Assembly (NCBI GenBank): GCA_039720395.1
Contig: CM077831.1
Coordinates: forward strand, 9,164,333-9,228,332
Source of the DNA: Liquidambar formosana
Lineage: Eukaryota; Streptophyta; Magnoliopsida; Saxifragales; Altingiaceae
Reading direction: 5' to 3'
Length of the DNA stretch: 64,000 bases
Part shown: positions 45,490-57,465 of the stretch, in pieces
Layout of the letters: the number at the start of each line of letters is the position of its first letter
How positions within the stretch are numbered: position 1 is the first letter of the stretch
Notes under the pieces: model-generated
What the model was told of the DNA's origin: nothing
The model's input: only the letters and a program-made list of their open reading frames with translations
Database searches by the model: none
Position numbers and translations under genes: made by a program

Positions 45490-46323
45490 TCACGGTGAGG
45501 GGGCTGATGGGGAGGGGTTTGAACAGAAAATACTCGCCGGAAAAAATGGAGCTCCCCGATGCTGCTCGAGGAGAGGACACCGCTGATGACCACCTGCCTG
45601 CTGCCGGAGCTGCTCACCGCTGCCGTTAAACTCATCGTCGGCGCACTTGCCTACTGCCGTGAAGCTCCCTCTTCTCCAAACCCTCTCCACGGCCGGCGTT
45701 AGACTGATGCTCATCGGCGTTAGACTGATGCTCATCGATGGCATCTGAGAAGGATTCCCACCCAAATCCGAAAGTTCAAGATCTGAAGAATGGGATTCCT
45801 GTGCATCGCAACAACTGTCACCGGTGACACAAACCTCGCCGGTAAGGGTACTTCGCTGCTGTTTCTGGTTGTGGTGGGGCTTGCCGACGGTGCACGCGAT
45901 GGGGGTTTGCTGCGGTGGGGGTTTGCTGCGCCGACGGTGATGATGCTCGTCGTGGTAGGGCTTGCCGACGGTGCACGCGATGGGGGTTTGCTGCGGTAGG
46001 GGTTTGCTGCGCCGACGGTGATGATGCTCGTCGTGGTGGGGCTTGCCGACGGTGCACGCGATGGGGGTTTGCTGCGGGGCTTTGCTGCGCCGACGGTGAT
46101 GATGCTCGTCGTGGTGGCGCTTGCCGACGGTGCACGCGATGGGGGTTTGCTGTGGTGGGGGTTTGCTGCGTTGGGGGTTTGCTGCGCCGCTGGTGGAATG
46201 GAAGGTGAGGATGCTCGTCGTGGTGGGGGCTTGCCGACGGTACATGCGGTGGGGGTTTGCTGCGGCAGTGCATGTGAGGGTTTGGAAAAAAAAAAGAAAA
46301 AAAAAGAAAAGAAAAGGAAACAT
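45490..46323 (-). CDS. Hypothetical low-complexity frame inside the MULE
   Basis: The frame has 277 codons. After a Phe-rich start (over a homopurine tract) it contains repeated RRRSK-PQQTPIACTVGK-HHDEHHH units from the 78-81-bp minisatellite, then a Ser/Gly-rich tail. Two other frames of the same strand and two of the plus strand are also open across the repeat, because the units are GC-rich and multiples of three. No family is recognised. It is more likely a by-product of base composition than a gene. Confidence 0.2.
   Translation of the reverse strand: MFPFLFFFFLFFFQTLTCTAAANPHRMYRRQAPTTTSILTFHSTSGAANPQRSKPPPQQTPIACTVGKRHHDEHHHRRRSKAPQQTPIACTVGKPHHDEHHHRRRSKPLPQQTPIACTVGKPYHDEHHHRRRSKPPPQQTPIACTVGKPHHNQKQQRSTLTGEVCVTGDSCCDAQESHSSDLELSDLGGNPSQMPSMSISLTPMSISLTPAVERVWRRGSFTAVGKCADDEFNGSGEQLRQQAGGHQRCPLLEQHRGAPFFPASIFCSNPSPSAPSP
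45900..46262. repeat. GC-rich minisatellite, 78-81-bp units
   Basis: The word atgatgctcgtcgtggt recurs at 45,940, 46,021 and 46,099, with a worn copy (aggatgctcgtcgtgg) at 46,208. Each is followed by cttgccgacggt and gggggtttgctgcg. The first two periods are 81 and 78, both multiples of three. Confidence 0.8.
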
Positions 46324-49300
46324 AGAAGAGAGAGAGAAAGCAAAAGCACAAAACGATGTCGTTTAAAGAAGGGTAATTTGGTCTTTTTACATTTCCGTTA
46401 ATCACATTAACGTTGGTGTTCTGACAAAGGGAGGGCAGTGTAATTTCAGAAAGCATAGGGGGTGTCAGTGTAATAGTCAGTAAACAGAGGGGGTGTAGAT
46501 GTATTTTACCCTAGTGAAAATTAGGTTAGAAATACCTTAGGAAAGTCCCTCCAACGATTTCTAAGTTTTTGGAGCTCAAAATAGGCAAAAAAAAAGCTTA
46601 ATTTTCAGGTAAAAAACAAAGTTTGAGACCATGCGTATGCATGGCCGGACCATGCATATGCATTATGCACAGGCATAGTTAGCAAATTTTGGCCTTTTTT
46701 TGGTAGTTTTTGCCTTTGAAATTCACCGTGCTTATTTCTCTTATCGAATATCGATTAACTAAAGCAATAAAATAGCATTGACCTCATCATTAGGACCCCG
46801 AGACTCAAGATAACAACCGGTACACAACAGGGTGTCTACAACCATTCTTATATTCTAGACATGCCCTCAACACAACAAACATCAACTGAAGAGAATGAAA
46901 ACCTAATTTAATAAGATAAAGGTTTACCTCTTTCAAATAGTTCTTCCTTGTCTTTAACTCACTTCTCCACTTGCTTAGTTGATGTCGTTGAAGCTCTCCT
47001 TGATGCTCTTAGACTTGGAATTTCGTAGCTCTCCCTCCTTCTAGGTATAAAATGATCAAAAAGCCTTCCTATGTGCTGAATATACTATTCTATTTATAAA
47101 GGACTAACCTAATAAACCAATGACCAAGATTAATTCATTAAATAATGATCCAAGGGCTATTAAAGACTCTCTTGGGGCTCAAGAAACTCAAAGTTACCTA
47201 AAAATTAGAAGGAAACACTTGCAAAGTCGGAAAAAAGGGATCAAAAATAGAAAAAAGTGAGAAAACCCTAAAAAATAACGGAGCACCCCAAGTAACCGTT
47301 CAAGCCTGGATAGTTACCCGAGGGTTTCCTTTTCAACTTCATTTTTTGCATTGCTTCACCTTCCAAAAGTGTTTCAGGAGCCAAATTAAGTCCAATTTTG
47401 ATGAAATAAAAGCCAAAATTACCGTGTTTTGTAAAGGAATATGTTTTTAAGAATTTTAGGGCGAAAATCCTTAACCGTGGGTGTATAGTTAGGTTCCATT
47501 AAGGTAGTTAACCGCTATGCTTCACCTTTACAAAACTAAGGTTTACACACAGGGTTGAACCAAATGTTTTCCAAATAAAATTCAACTTTATAAAACATAT
47601 TTAGGAATAAATTAAGCTCAATTATGGTCTAATGAAGGTTAATTAGATGAAAAACCATGATCCAACTTGAGATAAACAAATAAGGATCTTATAGCCATCT
47701 TGAACTATAATGAGCCAAATTACTTCTAAACAATCAATTTATCAAATTGAACCCACAAATAGAATCTATACACCAATATGAACTCAAGGAAATAACTTGG
47801 AAGCTATTTCAAGATTGAAACAGAAATTATATAACTTAAAAGACCAAAATGCCCTTTAAGTCACAAAATCTCTTATTAACCACTGAAACCTCCTCCAAAT
47901 TAATCCAAAATCCATATGCATGATCCTCAATGCTATAAAAAATCAATGCAAGAAACTAAACTTAAAAATAAGATAAAGACCCACATGTAATGATAACCTT
48001 TAATTAAGGTGACAAAAATAGGGTGTGACATCTATCATGCTTGAAAATATCAAAAATATGCAAAAGATGAGTATTATCATGAAAACATCATATAATAATA
48101 ACTCAAAATATGAAAAGAAAGTAAAAAAATAAGTGTACTATGAGAAGAAAATAATCCTAAGACTTCAACAAATATGCTATGCAAAATACCCCTATTCTAG
48201 AGAGAGAAAATCACTATTTTTGCATGCAATAAGGGAAAAACCCTAGAAAACTATCAAGCTATTATCATAATATGCATTATATAAACTCAACAATATCAAA
48301 TAAACATGATAATCATACTAGAATTTAATCCTAAACATGCAGAGAATAATAACTAAAAGAAAAGAAAGAAAAGGAGGCTTACTAACAAAGAAGACCTTTG
48401 TTGAATGCTTCCTTCTTCTTTAGCTTGATGATCTTCTTGTTCTCCTCCAAAAATATGTTGGAATAACTCTCTCAAAGTGTATGAGTGTGTGAAAATGCGT
48501 GCTCCCTCTCTCACTAGTGAATATAAGGGGTGTGTAACTCTATTATATTAAAAAGAGGGTCTCAATTTATATGAAACTAATCCTAGGATCCAATGGCTGA
48601 GATTAATTTACCATAAAATCAATCTAATGCTATTATTAATTCACTTGAGTTTTAAGTAACTCAAAGTTACCTAAAAACATTATTGGAAACAATTTTGAAG
48701 CAAGAAAAATCAATTTTGGCAGGTCAAATTATGCTAAAAGGACAACATAGCGAAACCTAACTCAAGGAGCTCGGCTAACTGGTTGGGCCAACCGGTTATT
48801 GTGCTAAAAGGAAAACATGGCAAAACTTGACTCAAAGAGCTCAACTGACCAGTTGGGCCAATCGGTCCAATCGGTCACCCAAGAGACTAGGTTTGGTCCC
48901 CCCCCCCCTATTGCTTCCCATTTCGGGTCTTCTTCTTTAAAATGGCCATAACTAAGTCAATTTAGCTCCGAATTGAATGATTTAAAAGCTCTCAATCTAA
49001 GCCCTAGTTCCCAAGTGCCATGATTGATGAAGATAATGGAGATCCCAACTCAAAATGCAGCCAAGACTCCCAAAGATGCATGAATAAACCCAAAATATAA
49101 GAATGAGATGGTCATTCTTAAAGAAATGCAAACCCTAGGTTCCAAGTGTGAGAAATACCTCCCAAAAATGAAATAAAGGATAACTATAAGGATGTCAACA
49201 AGGCGGGTTTGGGACGGGGAGACTCTTCCTAACCCCAACCCAAATGGGAATTACCCCATCCTAACCCCGTCCCAAACCCACTTCGGGTTTGACATCAAAT

Positions 49301-50558
49301 TTCCATTCCCATCCCAATTAAATTTGAAAATCTCATTCCCACCCTATCATGTCCTATTTAAAATTGGCCAAATAAGACAAAGCAGGGTGGGAAGAAAAAA
49401 CCCATTACGTCCGGTAACCTAAATTTGATATAGAAGAAAATGTGAGAAATAATCCTTTTAATTTTCCACATTCATAATGAGAAATTTTCAAAATTTGTTA
49501 ATTAAATTCATGAAACTACTTTCAATTAAAAAAGTTCTAAAAATCCTTAAATAAAGATTAATAAAAAATACATCATAACAACTAAAAAGTAGTCACATCT
49601 TGACAATTATATATATGTATAATCGATAAAAAGTAAGAACTTAATTGAGGTGTGTAACACCCACTCCAATAAATTAGCTTAATGGCATAATTATTAGCTG
49701 TTTTGTCAAGTAATACACGGAAGGGCTTGTCATGTGAGATTTATAATGATTTTTGTTGATGCATGACATGTGGTTTATTGTCATTTTGCATGATATATAT
49801 GTTAGGTGAGCACAGATAGCATTAGTACATGTTTCCATTTGTTATTGGGCATTTTTGGCATAGGCTAATCTATCGGGCTCTGAGGGTGATCGATCTGGGT
49901 GCCCCCATTTTAGATAGAAGCAACTCTTGGAAACTCCATCGAGGGCAATCAATTAGGCCCTTAGAAGCTGATCAATTAGGGTACGACAGATTTTGATTTT
50001 TTTAAAGAGAACACAAAATAACGCGTATACCCCTTTTTCATCTCAAAACCTCTTAAGCTCGATTTTGCACCTCCATTTTTGCATTTTGAGCTCAAAATAC
50101 TTAGAGAGATAAGGAGAGAGAAAATCACATTTTTGGCTTGCATGTTGAGGATTTTGAGACTCTCACCTCATTTAGACACTTTAGAACACATTCTAAGGCT
50201 TGGATTCTTCATCTTACGCGTGGAGATTGTAGATTAAGCTTGATTTGTGGAGTCAGGAGCTCATTTCATCACCCTAGGCTTGGATTCAACTCTCCCAACA
50301 TATTTGCACTACACTAAGTGCATCATTCTTGAGGTATAGGTGTAATTTTTATGAGATTTAACCCTAGAAATGATAATAGGGTAGGATATAAACCTATGTA
50401 TGTTAAATATAAATGGATATTTGTTGTATTTATGATTTTAAATGATTTTTAAGTGCATTATCATGTATATTTTGTAATGCATGTACTGGGAAGGGTCTAA
50501 TTTACATAACCATATGTTAAGAATATTACACATGGGGGTATATAGACTTTTGTACATG

Positions 50559-53031
50559 TGTCACACCCCATTTTTGTACCTCCTTACTAGGGTTTGTCAT
50601 TCCATGTAGGTTTTTTATTTGTTTTTTAGTCTAGTCACCTGCATTAGTTTTTTAGGGTCCTAAGGATAATGGATATGAATTTTGGTTCAATCTGGAGTTG
50701 ATCTTGAGGGTTAATAAGAACTTTTGTGACTTGAAGGGCATAATTGTGTTTTAGGTCACAAACTTTCCATTTAACCTTAAAATGATCTCCAAGTTGTCAA
50801 TTGGAGTTTATAATGATACATATGAGGTATTTCTAGGTTCAATTGGATGAATTAATGTCTTAGGGTTAAAATGGCTCATAATGGTTCAAGTTGGTTAAAA
50901 AACCCATTTCGAGTTGGCTCAATTTGACTCACAATTACTAATCAATTCTTCTCAAATTGACTTTAATTAGTCTTTATTTTACCCCTAAAAGTGTTTTGGA
51001 ATGATCAATTTTGGTTTAGAAAGCGTTTGGTTCAATCATATATGCATACCTATGCTTTGCAATGGTAGTGCATAGCAATTAATCGCCTTTGTAAAACCTA
51101 ACAATGCACCCATGATTAGTGTTTTTGTCCTAAAATGTTTAAAAATGTATTCCTTATCAAAACACGGTCATTTTGGCTTTTATTTTATCAAAATCGGAGT
51201 TAATTTGACCCCTAAAACACTCCTAGAAGGAAATGAGTCCAAAAAAGGAGAAAAACTGAAGCGGGTTCGAGTGACCCCATAGTCGCCTGGGCCCAGGGGG
51301 CTAGCTGCCCAGGCCTAGGTGGTCACCTGAGACCACTTCCCTATTTTTTCTGAAGCAGGATTCCTTCCCTATTTTGACGAAACTGGGCTCTTTTGGACGA
51401 CTTTCCTTCTAATTTTTGGTAACTTTTGAATTCTTTAAGCACCAAGGGAGTCTCTAATAACCTTTGGATTAATTTTTACTTGGATTAATTTTTACCATTG
51501 ATTTATCCCAATTAAACTCTATAAATACCCCACTATATTTCAGCATTGGGAGAGTCACTTTTGTGCATTAAACCTAAGTTTCAAGAGATAATAAGAAAGA
51601 GACTTCCAAAGGAGAGCTGGAGTTCCTGCTGTAGACTGGAAGAAGCTTATTTCAAATTATTCACAAGAGAAAAGAGAGTCTCTACAGCAACAAAGGAAGC
51701 TTTCTTAAGGTAAATACTTCTTCCATTAGTGCTGAAATTAGGTTTTCTTATGGAATAGACCTATTACATACTAGAGTTAGGTTTTTTTTATCATGTATTA
51801 ATGCTTTATTCAGTTAATATACATTATTTAAATGCTGTTCATGATGAGTTATGCATGTCTTAGGGATATTTTATAGGATTTAATACATGATTGTGAGTTT
51901 AGGGTTTCCATTATCCTTATTCTAGGTTAGTTTCATAAAGCATGCTAAGTTAGGATTTTCGTTTGGTTTTTCTTCATGGTTGTCATGTATGTATTACATA
52001 TAGAATAACTATGATGAGTATTGCATTCATATAGTTGATTTTCTAGGGTTTTTATGCATGTCATGGTATTAGGGTTGCTTTAGGATTTTTGCTTATTCAT
52101 TATTTGAGTTATTTGCATGACTAATGAATGATTTTAGGCTTTAATATGATTCTATCCAGAATAGTATTTTGTTCTTTTTGGATGGTTTTGAGCACGTGTA
52201 AGGGTGCAAATAGGTGTGATAATTGCCTTAGTGCAAATAAGGCTGCTATTGCTTAAATTTGCCATTGCTTAGAAGAAATTGCAAAGGTAAGTAGGGTATG
52301 AAAATGCCTTAACTCTCTATCCCTAATCTTTCTCTTCTCCCTCCAAGGGTTATTTCTTAATATGGATATATGGTAAGTACTAGAGGTTTCCTTATAAAAA
52401 AGTACCTTTCTTCTCAAAGTTTCCATTTTGTGGAAGTTTCTAAACTTGGTTTAATTATCATATTTTCCATCTTTCAAATAAGGAAACTTAGGGTTTTTAC
52501 CATGGGTTCATATTAAGTTATAACCTTATTTTTATCAAACTATGTAAACTTTGATCCATATATTTCTATGCATGGTACATAAGCGCTTTAAGTTTCAAGT
52601 CCGCTCTAGGATCTAAGTATCCTAGTTTTCTTTCTCTTTTTCTTTATTTTTATTTGTTTATTGTGCATGGATGAATGGATAGAATATATAATTTCAATAC
52701 TATCTTCTGCTGATATTTGCCGATTTTTGTGTGAAAAAGACTTTAATTTAGCCCAAATAAACTAAGAAACCGTTAGGGTGACAAGGGTGCCTGTAGGCTT
52801 TGCCTAGAACTTTTCCATGTCATAACTTAGCCTCCAAGTCCCCAGTTTCTTTGGTTTCAAAAAGACTATTTTTGCCTTTCCTTTTTAAACATGGAGTCAT
52901 TCAATTGTTTTCTTAAAACAAAATGGTTTTTAGGGTTTTCCTTGTTTCCTTTAAAAAATAAGATGGCGAATCCTTTTCTTTTTTTCAAACAATCTTATTT
53001 CAATCATGTGGGCCACTTTCTGAGGTTCACA
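50559..53031 (+). mobile_element. Solo LTR F (2,473 bp), TSD acatg
   Basis: It starts TGTCACACCCC and ends GGTTCACA. The flanking acatg is identical at 50,554-50,558 and 53,032-53,036. It is the inverted relative of LTRs A1 and A2: the right end, read as reverse complement, gives TGTGAACCTC and then gattcgccatc, a worn shared block. A TATA box (ctataaatac) at 51,518-51,527 is in sense, which fixes the plus orientation. No coding region. Confidence 0.9.
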
Positions 53032-53256
53032 ACATGTTGATTTGAATGTATTTTCTATGTATAAGCTATGTAAATTATCGTTGGTCTATATGTTACGTGT
53101 TTTACATAGCCCAACCTTGTTTTCTATATAAATTGAAATGCATTGGAATTTATATGTATATCCATGGCATCATTGGCATAATTATGCATAAAATGGAATT
53201 AAATAATACTTGGTAAAAGTATTAAAGGGTCATTGGAGATGGACTACTGCAATCAC

Positions 53257-54896
53257 TGTAAGGAATTGATGCAAAGAAATACTACAAAGCGGAACATAAT
53301 GAATAACAAAAATCATAATTCAATTCCCTGTAACCTATGAATCTAATTGTGGTTCATACAAAACAAAACCCTAACTAGTAGAAGAAGGTTGATACTTACA
53401 ATTGATCCTTAAGACGAATTATTAGAACAACGAACGAGCAGCACAAGTGTCCTGGCTCCACGGTATCCACACCAAGCAAAAGCCTTCAGTTGTTCTTCCT
53501 ATTTTCCTTTGGGTTTGTTAGAACAAGAGAACTAGAAGAGAGAGAGAGAGAGAGGCTCCTCACTAGGGCCAGCTAAGAAAGGGAGTCAATGAGTGAGTGT
53601 GTAAAGCTATCAAGTGTTAGCTTGTATTTATAGCAAGCATTAAGGGGGCCGATTGAAGGGGGAATCCCTCCTTGTGTGGGTTTTGCAATTTCCTAAAATT
53701 ACTCATTAACCCCTCTAACTTACATCCAATGCAAGTGTGGCCCAGTAGAACTATTCTAGTACACTCATGCCCTTTCTCTCACAACTTAAAGTCCCACTTT
53801 GCTTATCGGTGTGTGACCCATTGGGTTCACAACATCTAGTAGTAGGTAATAGCACAAAGAGTGCTCAATGGAACACTTTCCATTAGGGGTCTAATTGGAA
53901 CTCTTTACAATTCCCTAATTGATTATAACCAACTTATATCAATTAGGGCTTCTACTAACCATTAGTACCATCTAGCAATGGCTCATGGTGTGATCCTAAA
54001 TGAGGTGAATATAAATCATACATAAAATCCTTCAGTTACAGTTAAGGTTACAATTACATCCTTCTATCATCACAATGCTTTTGATTAAACTAATAGGACA
54101 TGGAAGTCTGTCAAGTCTCTAGTTTAATACTTTATGAACCTACCCAAAATATCAACTCATTAGATGCACTATGAAAACCATTTTTCATAGTCATCCTACT
54201 ATGGCCGTAGATTTACACAAGTTATTTTCAGTGTTCTTATGAAACATTCTCTTCCTTTTCCAGAGATTGATAGATCCCTTATTGATCACTCATATGCCTT
54301 CACACATAAATCAATAGGGCCAACAAACACCCTTATATACCCCATTGGAATATATAGTCAGTGCTATTAAACTTCTTAAGTTTCATGCATAAGACAACCG
54401 TGGTGTCTCAGGTTTAAGGATTAGTTGTGTCTCTACAACTATAAGAAACTAATTGACAGGCAGGTAAAAACTCCATTCAGTTTATCTTAAATTAAGATAG
54501 TCACATTCAATGTACCTGTTCATATAACAAGCACCCACATGTTTGTCTTAGTGTCTCCACACAAATAGCTTGAAACTAGCTATCCTCCTATATAGCCAAC
54601 ATAACATATGCTAGTCCTATGGATCATCATTGTCTATCACAATGATCCTTCAACTAGGAATAATTTAAGAGTATAGAGATATATTTATAGTCTCCTAATC
54701 ACAACATTTTGTGATTTCATATTCTCAACCCTAACTCCATGGATATATCATGTAAATATAAAATAAAATAAACATGATAGAATAAAGCCCTTTATTAAAT
54801 TATAATAAATGTAATTAATAATAAATGAAATCAATTGATTGTTGATTATCCCAAAAGTATCATCTCTATCATTGGCTGAAGGGCATACCACTAACA
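53257..54896 (-). mobile_element. Solo LTR G (1,640 bp), TSD atcac/gtcac
   Basis: The forward ends are TGTAAGGAATTG and CCACTAACA (sense TGTTAGTGG ... TTACA). Flanks atcac (53,252-53,256) and gtcac (54,897-54,901) match at four of five bases. A minus-strand TATA box (gctataaatac) lies near 53,624-53,634. Its sense 3' third matches the LTR at 1-594 of this window. It interrupts LTR E, and joining the flanks restores continuous LTR E sequence. Confidence 0.9.
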
Positions 54897-55881
54897 GTCA
54901 CGAGACATCTTGCTATGTTTTCCACTCCCTTGGTCCTAAGGTACTACAGTCCTAAACAGGGATGTCATGCTTTGTTCCCGAATAGAGGTTACTGTGGTCC
55001 TAGGTAAGGATGTTGTGCTGTATAGTCCTCTTAGAGGTTGAGTTTAAAATCTTCCGTTTTCGTACAAAGACTCATGCGAGAGTGTGATTGAGTAATTCTG
55101 GAATAATTTAAATAGACATGGTGTCTCATTTCATTCATAACATATCATGGATTTTCTGATATTTTGATATGCATGATTTATTGATTATATTATCATGCTT
55201 TTGTTATTTTATATGAAAATTATATCTACTGAGTTTAATACTCACCCTATTTTTATAAACCATTTTTAGATGATTATATAGCTGGGGAGACCTCACCTTG
55301 AGGTATTTAGCTAGGACCAACTTGGTTTATTATGCTAGTTTATTTCGGGACATTATTATGGACTTAAAACATTTAATATTAAGGATTGTAATATTTAAAT
55401 ACTTTTTATTTGACCAATGGGCATCGAACATGTATAACTTAAATGTTTGTAATATTTTAATTTTGTAGGTTTCTTTTATGTGGATTATTATGCATGTGAT
55501 AATACTGATGATGGATGACAAGTTATTTATAATGTTATTTAACAGGTTTTATCATGGTATATCCCATTTACAAATGGGTCATGCTAAAATTTTATTGAAA
55601 TAGCAGGTTTTCTAACATGTGTCATCCACGTGATTTTCAAATGATTTTTTCTAATTAGACTGGTTTTATTTTATTGATCACAGCTTATTATATTTGGGTT
55701 ATGACAGGGTAGGTTCAAGACGGGTTTTAAAGAATATCCCAACCCCACCCCGAACTCTCATAGGTTTTTAAAAAAATCCCCAAAACTATCCCCAACCCTA
55801 CTAAGTGGTGTCCCAAACCCTTCCTAATAAGAAGGGGGTGGGGTGGGGCCCTGAAAAAACCCATCCCATTTGACATCCCTA

Positions 55882-55958
55882 GATGACAAGAGCTTACCAA
55901 GCTAGAAATGACGAGAATCAAGCTCCCAAAGCATGAAATTCAAGGAAAAGTAGAGAGA

Positions 55959-56004
<46 letters not shown>

Positions 56005-56879
56005 ATCGTCCCAAACCTCTCATTTCTATCTCTTTCTCTTTCTCTTGCTAAAACTAGTTGCAAAAATGAGGAATAACCCTCAAAGTGTTGGGTCAAATGG
56101 GTTATACAAACCCAAAGGGGTACATGTGTCATCTTACTGTTTTTTAGAAATTCCACTGCCAAACCCCGATTGATCGAAGGTTTTGGCCCGATCGATCGAG
56201 GGTCATAGCCCAATCTATCGAGCTAAGGCAGAATGCTACTTGTTTGAGATAGAACACCTCCGATCGATAGGCGCATAGGCTCAATCAATTGGCCAACTTA
56301 GAAATTGTCTAGATTGACTGCTAGTCAGGCTACTCCCTCAGTAGCACAGACTACAACCTTCTTTTCGTTAAAAATATTTAAGTAAATGTTAACATTTATT
56401 TTAAGTTATTTAACTATTTGAATCCAAATAAACTATTAGAAAAATCAAATTTAAAGTATATCAAAATCTTATTTTCATGGTTTAGTACAAAATCCTATTC
56501 CCAATAGAATTTTCAAAAACAAATGTGTAAGAAAACCAATCCAAACATGATAATAAAATCCCATAAAATCAAAAATGTCTTATAATAATATAAAATTCTA
56601 TTACCGCCAAAAATTATTTTTAAAAATGAAGTTTTATGAAAATTCACTTTCTCCAACACTTAGTCAAATTTTTGTGATTCTAAAATTCCAAAATCACATA
56701 CTAAGCTAATATGTTCTTAGAATACTTAAAGCATGAAGCCAGCTTTGAAACACATGCAACATCAATCATCATGCACATGAATACTTATATATGAGGTCAT
56801 CCAACAAATCAAGAGATTAAAAACGCTAACCAAACATTAAGCCTTTCATACCCTATTTAAGATTTACGGGCATTACAGA
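55882..56879 (-). mobile_element. LTR H, right part
   Basis: The right end reads gggcattaca, so the sense start is TGTAATGCCCG, the usual start of some plant gypsy LTRs and similar to LTR E. The sequence appears to continue, across the hAT insertion at 49,187-55,881, into 49,030-49,186 (a gggaggtatttctcac-type leader in sense), which makes the hAT an insertion into this LTR. A CT repeat (55,963-56,002) is internal. The left end and the TSD are not resolved. Confidence 0.55.
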
Positions 56880-57376
56880 TTCACAAACAAAATTCAACTT
56901 CTTTTGATGGAGAAAATAGTTCGATACATGTAAGCTAAACATATTGTCTTTGTTAAGTATATTATGACTAAACAATTACAAAAAATTTAATTAGTATGTC
57001 CTGAACAACTTTAAATTGTTCGGTCGAAACAATCTACACATTTTAGGTTTTTTTCAATATACTAGGCCTGAACAAAATTTAATTCACAAACAAAAGTCAA
57101 CAACTTTTAATGGGAAAAAACACATCTTTTCATTACTAGAACCATGGTCCATTATTCAAAAAAGCGTAAAAAACATGAACAATAGTTAAGGTTTAAGAGA
57201 TATAATAGATTAGTCAATAGGGTTTGTGAGGGAGTAAGGGTTTATGAATGGAGGGATCAAGGGTTTTTGAGTAAGAGAGTTTTCATTATTATGGTTATGT
57301 GTAATGGGTGTGAAACAAATTTGTGTTTTATTTAAATCACTATCCTTAACAATCATTTTACTCAAGGATAGAATAG

Positions 57377-57414
<38 letters not shown>

Positions 57415-57465
57415 CATTAAATGGTTTGTAAAAGAAAAACATGTTGTAAATAGTCGCGCACATGA
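56880..57465. other. Intergenic, AT-rich
   Basis: No gene or element end is recognised. It holds a run of about 32 A (57,381-57,412). Confidence 0.45.

Larger units (their letters stand above)
45162..46511. mobile_element. Pack-MULE-like element, 1,350 bp, TSD tagtaaaaa/tagtgaaaa
   Basis: Terminal inverted repeats start gggtaaaatacatctacacc and end ggtgtagatgtattttaccc. They stay about 90 percent alike for roughly 85 bp (ccccctctgtttactgac and tttctgaaattacactgc on both arms). The nine flanking bases tagtaaaaa (45,153-45,161) and tagtgaaaa (46,512-46,520) match at eight positions, as for Mutator-like elements. The interior has no transposase and is GC-rich, unlike its surroundings, with a minisatellite and overlapping long frames. 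A captured gene fragment is likely; its source is not recognised. The insertion touches the TATA region of LTR C. Confidence 0.88.
34986..46840 (-). mobile_element. LTR C (about 1.3 kb without inserts), TSD accat
   Basis: The left end is TGTGAGCATCG and the right end GGTGTCTACA. The five flanking bases accat are identical at 34,981-34,985 and 46,841-46,845. It carries ggagtcgccacc (35,054-35,065) and ggtgttaagcaccc followed by gacgtcgcc (35,156-35,178). The minus-strand TATA box (ctataaataca) is near 45,146-45,155. LTR D is inserted at 35,636, and a MULE sits at 45,162, right next to the TATA box. It also has short atgcgtacgcat-type palindromic words at 35,370-35,460 and 46,630-46,680, at both ends of the original LTR interior. 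Confidence 0.9.
33588..48030 (-). mobile_element. LTR B (about 2.6 kb without inserts), TSD cctat/tctat
   Basis: The left end is TGTGAATTT and the right end GGGTGTGACA. Flanking five bases are cctat (33,583-33,587) and tctat (48,031-48,035), four of five identical. The block ggagtcaccacc is at 33,632-33,643 and cacctacatcgcc at 33,801. On the minus strand a TATA box (tttataaata) lies near 47,091-47,100. No internal region of its own is seen, so it is a solo LTR. It is split at 34,985 by LTR C and resumes at 46,841. Confidence 0.85.
32109..49030 (-). mobile_element. LTR A2, outer frame of the nest (interrupted)
   Basis: A second member of the 857-3,920 family. The left end (cgtgaacc, first base mutated) is at 32,109. 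The sequence follows A1 through the degenerate block gaatttgccacc (32,207-32,218) and the block acccacatcgcc. It is interrupted by a TRIM (32,512-32,906) and by LTR B (33,588-48,030). It resumes at 48,031 and shares with A1 the gaccagttgggccaa repeats (about 48,780-48,870) and the word catttcgg. A local duplication of about 68 bp (tgctaaaagg words at 48,732 and 48,802) is private to this copy. The expected right end, ggtgtctaca, was not found, so it is truncated or displaced near 49,030 by another minus-oriented LTR. Confidence 0.7.
49653..55706 (+). mobile_element. LTR E (about 1.9 kb without inserts)
   Basis: It starts TGTAACACCC, a common start for plant gypsy LTRs, and ends GGGTTATGACA. 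Flanks aggtg and gggta match at three of five bases, both differences being transitions. It lies within the hAT element. Two other LTRs (50,559-53,031 and 53,257-54,896) are inserted in it. No internal domain is present. The family resembles the minus-strand LTR ending at 56,879 (TGTAATGCCCG). Confidence 0.75.
49187..55881. mobile_element. Non-autonomous hAT element split by LTR E
   Basis: The ends are taaggatgtcaac at the left and tttgacatcccta at the right: an inverted TAGGGATGTCAA terminus, similar in style to hAT ends. GC-rich gggtttggg and cccaaaccc words follow inward on both sides. The eight flanking bases gataacta (49,179-49,186) and gatgacaa (55,882-55,889) match at six positions, as expected for an aged hAT duplication. 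Without the inserted LTR E the element is about 640 bp and has no transposase. Confidence 0.75.

Noticed and set aside
45490..46456. Several overlapping long open frames on both strands
   Set aside because: They arise from a GC-rich 78-81-bp repeat whose length is a multiple of three inside a MULE. No frame shows a family motif, so only one is listed, at low confidence.
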